Below, piece after piece: positions 59,645-64,000 of a DNA stretch of 64,000 bases. The stretch is taken from contig NZ_QGTS01000019.1 of NCBI RefSeq assembly GCF_003182475.1, forward strand, positions 1 to 64,000, given 5' to 3'. Made by a program: the position numbers and the translations under genes. This stretch comes from Mangrovibacter plantisponsor. GTDB lineage: Bacteria > Pseudomonadota > Gammaproteobacteria > Enterobacterales > Enterobacteriaceae. The notes under the pieces were generated by a model. The model worked only from the letters and a program-made list of their open reading frames with translations. It did no database searches and was not told where the DNA came from. Numbering within the stretch: position 1 is the stretch's first letter; the number at the start of each line of letters is the position of its first letter.

Positions 59645-60485
59645 ACGCGTCAATAACTGGTTGGCGCTGCTCTCCGTCCCGCACGGCAGCGTACAACCGG
59701 CTCCATAAACCTTCACCTAATGTCCGGGTCACGACCAGCCCCTGTCGTTCAAAACTTTCCACTACCCAGTGCGGCAAGGCTGCAATTCCCATGCGGGCTG
59801 CCACCATTTGGATGAGCAGCAAAGTATTATCAACACTTTTTAACGATGGGCTGATACCTGCGGGCTGCAGAAAATGACGCCAGACATCAAGGCGCTGGCG
59901 CTGTACCGGGTAAATTAACAGCGTTTCACGTGCCAGGTCTTCCGGGCTGATTCGGGCTTTTCCTGCCAGTGGGTGATCTGCAGCCAGAACCAGACGTACT
60001 TCGAAATCAAACATCGGCGAATAATGCAGACCGCTACGCGGCAGAATATCGGATGTCAGTACGATATCCAGCTCACTTTGTTGCAAGGCGGGTTGCGGGT
60101 CGAAAGTGACGCCGGATTTAAAATCCATCTCTACCTGTGGCCACAACTTGTGGAAATGTTCCAGAGCGGGGGTCAGCCACTGGATGCAGCTATGGCATTC
60201 AATCGCAATGCGCAAAGTGCTTTGTTGTGGCTCATTGCAATCCTGCAGCGCCTGCTGAATTTGTGGCAACACCTGTGCGGCCAGTTGTAACAGGATTTCA
60301 CCCTGGGGAGTGAAACGCAGAGGCTGGCTTTTACGGATAAACAGCCTGAACCCGAGCCGTTGCTCCAGATCGCTGAACTGGTGAGAAAGGGCGGATTGCG
60401 TCTGGTGCAGGACGGCAGCGGCAGCGGCCAGTGACCCACTACTGCGGAGTGCCTGCAGGGTTCTCAGGTGTTTTATCTCGATCAT
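59532..60485 (-). CDS. metR: LysR-family regulator MetR
   Basis: This homocysteine-responsive activator of metE, metA, metF and others has 317 aa, as in E. coli. The N-terminal helix-turn-helix (about 17-37, [21 protein letters not shown]) leads into the two-lobed effector domain. The ATG at 60485 lies inside a perfect MetR box, consistent with autorepression. The C-terminal tail ([23 protein letters not shown]) overlaps yigM on the opposite strand. Confidence 0.96.
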   Translation of the reverse strand: MIEIKHLRTLQALRSSGSLAAAAAVLHQTQSALSHQFSDLEQRLGFRLFIRKSQPLRFTPQGEILLQLAAQVLPQIQQALQDCNEPQQSTLRIAIECHSCIQWLTPALEHFHKLWPQVEMDFKSGVTFDPQPALQQSELDIVLTSDILPRSGLHYSPMFDFEVRLVLAADHPLAGKARISPEDLARETLLIYPVQRQRLDVWRHFLQPAGISPSLKSVDNTLLLIQMVAARMGIAALPHWVVESFERQGLVVTRTLGEGLWSRLYAAVRDGEQRQPVIDAFTRSARQHACDHLPFVKNAERPSADAPTVKPESLLRQ

Positions 60486-60497
60486 GAAAGTCCTTCA
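60485..60497. promoter_or_regulatory. MetR binding site between metR and metE
   Basis: TGAAAGTCCTTCA is a perfect match to the MetR consensus TGAA-N5-TTCA. It overlaps the metR start codon on the other strand and lies about 90 bp before metE. Confidence 0.85.
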
Positions 60498-60548
60498 CTT
60501 CGCCTTGAGGATTTTGCGCTTGAGGAATATACAGTACCTGCGGAATAT

Positions 60549-60572
60549 AGATGTGTAAACATCTGGATGGCT
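60549..60572 (+). promoter_or_regulatory. Tandem MetJ met boxes of metE
   Basis: Three adjacent 8-bp units, AGATGTGT, AAACATCT and GGATGGCT, each resemble the met box AGACGTCT. Tandem boxes bind MetJ cooperatively and repress metE when S-adenosylmethionine is plentiful. They end 15 bp before the metE start. Confidence 0.75.
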
Positions 60573-60587
60573 AAATGGAGAAAGAAA

Positions 60588-62852
60588 ATGACTGTCCTCA
60601 ACCATACCCTCGGTTTTCCGCGTATTGGCCTGCGACGCGAACTGAAAAAAGCACAGGAAAGTTATTGGGCTGGCACTCTGAGCCGTGAAGCGTTGTTCGA
60701 AACCGGGCGTGAATTACGCGCACGCCACTGGCAACAACAAAGTGATGCCGGTATCAACATACTTCCTGTTGGCGACTTCGCCTGGTACGACCATGTTCTT
60801 GGCACCAGTCTGTTGTTGGGCAATGTCCCTGCACGCCACCAAAATTCCGATGGCAGTATTGATATCGACACCTTATTTCGTATTGGCCGTGGCCGGGCAC
60901 CTACAGGGGAACCTGCTGCTGCCGCAGAAATGACCAAGTGGTTTAATACTAACTACCACTATATGGTGCCGGAATTTACTCAGGGGCAGTCATTTCACCT
61001 GGCCTGGACACAACTGCTGGATGAGGTTGATGAAGCCCTGGCGCTCAACCACAGAGTAAAACCTGTGTTACTGGGGCCGGTGACTTATCTATGGTTGGGG
61101 AAAGTGAAAGGTGAGGCTTTTGACCGTTTGTCTTTACTCAACGATATTCTGCCAGTTTATCAGCAGGTTTTGGCGGAACTGGCAAAACGTGGCATTGAGT
61201 GGGTACAAATAGATGAACCCGCTCTGGTCCTGCAATTGCCAAAGGCGTGGCTGGAGGCATTCAACCCGGCTTACGAGGCGCTGAATGGCCGGGTCAAATT
61301 ACTGCTGACTACCTATTTTGAAGGTATCACCCCTAACCTCGAGACTATCACTGCATTACCTGTACAAGGGTTGCATGTCGATTTGGTTCACGGCCATGAT
61401 GATGTGACTGAATTACACCGCAAACTGCCACCAGACTGGTTATTGTCTGCCGGTGTTATCAACGGGCGTAATGTCTGGCGCGCTGACTTAACACAAAAAT
61501 ACCAGCAACTTAAAGGCATTGCTGGCCGGCGCCCGCTATGGGTTGCCTCTTCTTGTTCTTTACTGCACAGCCCCATTGACCTGCGTGTTGAAACCCGCCT
61601 TGATGACGAAGTGAAAAGTTGGTTTGCCTTCGCGGTACAAAAATGTGAAGAGCTGGCGTTACTTGCTCATGCGCTGAATAGTGCTGATACCCGTAATCTG
61701 GTTGAATGGAGTGCCCCGATTCAGGCCCGGTCTGATTCTCGCCGTGTGCATAACCAGGCTGTTGCTGAGCGGCTTGCAGCTATTGGTGAACGAGACAGCC
61801 AGCGAGCAAGCGCGTACGCAAAACGCGCTCAATTGCAGCGTGCGCACTTTAATTTGCCTGCCTGGCCGACCACCACAATAGGTTCATTCCCGCAGACTAA
61901 AGAGATTCGCGGCCTGCGCCTGGATTTCAAACAGGGGCGTTTGGATGCGGGCAATTACCGCACCAGTATCGCTGAGCATATCCGCCAGGCGGTGCAGGAG
62001 CAGGAACGCCTGGGGCTGGACGTGCTGGTGCACGGTGAGGCAGAACGTAATGATATGGTTGAGTATTTTGGTGAGCATCTTGATGGTTTTGCGTTCACCC
62101 AAAACGGGTGGGTACAAAGTTATGGTTCGCGCTGTGTGAAACCGCCTGTTGTGACTGGCGATGTCAGCCGCCCGGCACCCATTACAGTTGAGTGGGCTAA
62201 ATATGCCCAGTCATTAACAGATAAACCGATGAAAGGCATGTTGACCGGCCCGGTGACGATTTTATGTTGGTCATTCCCTCGCGAAGATGTCAGCCGCGAA
62301 ACCATTGCGAAACAGATTGCCCTGGCACTGCGCGATGAAGTGGCAGACCTGGAAGCAGCAGGTATTGGCATTATCCAGATAGATGAGCCCGCGTTGCGTG
62401 AAGGTTTACCGCTACGCCAGAGTGACTGGCAGGATTATTTGGCATGGGCCGTGGAAGCATTCCGTCTGAATGCTGCGGTTGCTAAAGACGAAACACAGAT
62501 TCATACCCATATGTGTTACTGCGAATTTAATGACATCATGGATTCCATTGCGGCACTGGATGCTGATGTTATTACTATCGAAACATCACGCTCTGATATG
62601 GAACTGCTGGAATCCTTTGAAGAGTTTGAATACCCGAACGAAATTGGGCCTGGTGTCTATGACATTCACTCACCCAATGTGCCTGATGTTGCCTGGATAG
62701 AAAACCTGCTGAAGAAAGCCGCCCGTTATATTCCGGCTGAACGGTTGTGGGTAAACCCGGATTGCGGGCTGAAAACGCGGGGCTGGCAAGAAACCCGCGC
62801 AGCACTGGCAAATATGGTTGAGGCTGCCCGTAACCTGCGCCAGTCCTGTTAA
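60588..62852 (+). CDS. metE: Cobalamin-independent methionine synthase
   Basis: This zinc enzyme (754 aa) methylates homocysteine from 5-methyltetrahydropteroyl-triglutamate, the last step of methionine synthesis. Zinc ligands are His641 and Cys643 in HTHMCYCEF and Cys726 in NPDCGLKTR. The N-terminal half is a degenerate repeat of the same barrel. I start at 60588 ([14 protein letters not shown]) after GGAGAAAG; the frame stays open 40 codons upstream through the regulatory sites. Confidence 0.97.
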   Translation: MTVLNHTLGFPRIGLRRELKKAQESYWAGTLSREALFETGRELRARHWQQQSDAGINILPVGDFAWYDHVLGTSLLLGNVPARHQNSDGSIDIDTLFRIGRGRAPTGEPAAAAEMTKWFNTNYHYMVPEFTQGQSFHLAWTQLLDEVDEALALNHRVKPVLLGPVTYLWLGKVKGEAFDRLSLLNDILPVYQQVLAELAKRGIEWVQIDEPALVLQLPKAWLEAFNPAYEALNGRVKLLLTTYFEGITPNLETITALPVQGLHVDLVHGHDDVTELHRKLPPDWLLSAGVINGRNVWRADLTQKYQQLKGIAGRRPLWVASSCSLLHSPIDLRVETRLDDEVKSWFAFAVQKCEELALLAHALNSADTRNLVEWSAPIQARSDSRRVHNQAVAERLAAIGERDSQRASAYAKRAQLQRAHFNLPAWPTTTIGSFPQTKEIRGLRLDFKQGRLDAGNYRTSIAEHIRQAVQEQERLGLDVLVHGEAERNDMVEYFGEHLDGFAFTQNGWVQSYGSRCVKPPVVTGDVSRPAPITVEWAKYAQSLTDKPMKGMLTGPVTILCWSFPREDVSRETIAKQIALALRDEVADLEAAGIGIIQIDEPALREGLPLRQSDWQDYLAWAVEAFRLNAAVAKDETQIHTHMCYCEFNDIMDSIAALDADVITIETSRSDMELLESFEEFEYPNEIGPGVYDIHSPNVPDVAWIENLLKKAARYIPAERLWVNPDCGLKTRGWQETRAALANMVEAARNLRQSC

Positions 62853-62911
62853 TCAATCCGTTTAAGTGTGGCCTGCAATGAGTAGCCGGTAATGAGTAAC
62901 CAGCAATGAAA

Positions 62912-62945
62912 AAGGAAAGGCTTTTGGCCTTTCCTTGTTTTTTTA
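62912..62945. terminator. Bidirectional terminator between metE and dlhH
   Basis: AAGGAAAGGC and GCCTTTCCTT form a 10-bp perfect stem with a TTTTG loop, followed by GTTTTTTT. A-rich sequence on the left lets it serve the convergent dlhH as well. Confidence 0.92.
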
Positions 62946-62958
62946 TAACGTTAGCTAC

Positions 62959-63786
62959 CTATTTTGCGCCTTTATCATATGCCGTGAACCAGGCGAGCAT
63001 TCTTTCCCAGCCATCCTGCGCTGACGCCTGGTGGTAGCTGGGACGGTAGTCAGCGTTAAATGCGTGCCCCGCTTCCGGGTAAACCACGATTTCTGCTTTC
63101 GCATTTGCTGCGCGCAATGCCTGGCGCATGGTTTCTACGCTGTCGAGCGGGATGCCGTCATCTTTGCCGCCATACAAGCCCAAAACAGGAGCGCTAAGGT
63201 TTGCAGTAACATCAACCGGGTGTTGAGGTGATGTCAGCGTGTGTGCGCCAACCAGGCGGCCATACCAGGCCACAGCAGCTTTAAGCTGGGGGTTATGTGC
63301 GGCATACAGCCAGCTAATACGACCGCCCCAACAAAAACCAGTAACAAACAAACGGTGCAGATCACCATGGTGTTTACCGGCCCAGCTAGCCACATGATCA
63401 AGGTCGGCCAGCACCTGAGCATCGGGTACTTTGCTCACCAGATCGCGGAGTAATGCGCTGATCTCATCGTATTCATTCGGGCACCCCTGGCGGAAATAGA
63501 GTTCCGGAGCTACGGCCAGATACCCCAGGTGCGCCAGACGCCTGCATACATCTTTTATATGTTCATGCACGCCGAAGATCTCTTGCACCACAATGACAAC
63601 GGGCAAAGGAGCGGCTACATCCTGTGGCCTTGCATACCAGGCTGGCATGTTTTCACCCTGGGTTGCTATGGTCGTTTCGCCTGTGTGTAACCCCTCATCG
63701 CTGGTATGAATGACGGTTGATGTTACTGGGGATACCGCAGGTGCGAATTGGTTATTGGCAGGCGTGGTTGTCTTTTTTTCTGTCAT
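62959..63786 (-). CDS. dlhH: Dienelactone hydrolase family protein DlhH (YsgA)
   Basis: This alpha/beta hydrolase (275 aa) is related to dienelactone hydrolase. The Cys nucleophile is Cys152 in VTGFCWGGR, with Asp in YGGKDDGIP and His in EAGHAFNAD completing the triad. The physiological substrate is unknown. I chose the ATG at 63786 (MTEKKTTTPA), six bases after GGAG; an ATG four codons upstream forms part of that Shine-Dalgarno. It is divergent from the presumed udp. Confidence 0.94.
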   Translation of the reverse strand: MTEKKTTTPANNQFAPAVSPVTSTVIHTSDEGLHTGETTIATQGENMPAWYARPQDVAAPLPVVIVVQEIFGVHEHIKDVCRRLAHLGYLAVAPELYFRQGCPNEYDEISALLRDLVSKVPDAQVLADLDHVASWAGKHHGDLHRLFVTGFCWGGRISWLYAAHNPQLKAAVAWYGRLVGAHTLTSPQHPVDVTANLSAPVLGLYGGKDDGIPLDSVETMRQALRAANAKAEIVVYPEAGHAFNADYRPSYHQASAQDGWERMLAWFTAYDKGAK

Positions 63787-63898
63787 AGCAATCTCCATGT
63801 GAATAGCGCATAAACTTAACTATAGCTGCACAAGGGTGGGCTGGCAGTGTACAAAAAGTGTAATTAAAACAAATTTCTTAACTGGTCCGATTACAATT

Positions 63899-63914
63899 TG
63901 TGATTAATATCACA
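63899..63914 (+). promoter_or_regulatory. CRP site 2 of the presumed udp promoter
   Basis: TGTGATTAATATCACA is a perfect CRP palindrome (TGTGA-N6-TCACA). It would centre at about -93.5 for a start at position 64000, as in the E. coli uridine phosphorylase (udp) promoter. Confidence 0.9.
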
Positions 63915-63950
63915 ATCTATAAGCAACGTAATGTAATCTTGAAGTTTTAA

Positions 63951-63966
63951 GGTGATTACTGTCACT
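63951..63966 (+). promoter_or_regulatory. CRP site 1 of the presumed udp promoter
   Basis: GGTGATTACTGTCACT matches GTGA-N6-TCAC, 52 bp after the first CRP site. It would centre near -41.5 for a start at about 64000, with a -10 like TAGAGT at 63988-63993. In E. coli CytR binds between such sites to repress udp. Confidence 0.85.
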
Positions 63967-64000
63967 TTTTAAAGCCAGATACTTCAGTAGAGTACAGTTT

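Overview
This window is a stretch of core chromosome from an enterobacterium (order Enterobacterales, family Enterobacteriaceae, close to but not identical with Escherichia/Salmonella). Gene content and order follow the E. coli 84-86 minute region almost gene for gene, and the proteins are clearly divergent from but colinear with the E. coli ones. I see no insertion sequence, prophage, integron, CRISPR array or toxin/defence island. Against the E. coli K-12 order as I remember it, three differences stand out: ilvG is intact, the aslA/aslB sulfatase pair between proM and hemY is missing, and small genes are divergent (yigF, yigG, the rho leader).

Layout. 1-215: tRNA-Asp and tRNA-Trp, the usual tail of an rRNA operon whose 5S gene would lie just outside. 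330-3250: hdfR, maoP, yifB. 3588-12681: the isoleucine-valine cluster, with attenuator leader ilvL, the tiny ilvX, then ilvGMEDA, the regulator ilvY and its target ilvC. 12738-19973: ppiC, rep, gppA, rhlB, trxA, rho. 20176-32952: the complete enterobacterial common antigen (ECA) operon wecA-wzzE-wecB-wecC-rffG-rffH-wecD-wecE-wzxE-wecF-wzyE-wecG, largely joined by overlapping stop/start codons. 33187-34572: yifK, an amino-acid permease. 34676-35098: tRNA cluster Arg-His-Leu-Pro. 35410-35610: the small RNA GlmZ with a sigma-54 promoter and three GlrR boxes. 35628-39708: hemCDXY (reverse strand). 39981-46421: cyaA, cyaY, lptM, dapF, yigA, xerC, yigB. 46477-49938: uvrD with a LexA box, a short corL-type leader ORF, corA. 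49992-52433: yigF, yigG, rarD, yigI (reverse). 52581-57782: pldA, recQ, rhtC, rhtB, pldB. 57828-63786: yigL, yigM, metR, metE, dlhH. 63890-64000: the CRP-controlled promoter of a gene that would start outside the window, almost certainly udp.

How the genes work together. The ilv genes make branched-chain amino acids, under attenuation (ilvL) and inducer-dependent activation (IlvY on ilvC). The wec/rff genes build and export the ECA trisaccharide on undecaprenyl phosphate. hemC/hemD make uroporphyrinogen III and lie divergent to cyaA, whose promoter carries a CRP site. metR and metE are divergent and share a control region with a MetR box and tandem MetJ met boxes. Rep, UvrD, RecQ and XerC are replication, repair and dimer-resolution proteins.

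The most rewarding non-coding content is regulatory: the ilvL/ilvX leader, the glmZ promoter region, the corA leader with its TTG-started 18-codon ORF and 9-bp hairpin, a CA-rich GcvB-type target at the start of yifK, an extended -10 promoter tucked behind the rho terminator, and the two CRP sites 52 bp apart at the right end. I did not find a convincing previously undescribed system. All assignments rest on reading the sequence and on remembered family features; no database search was run.
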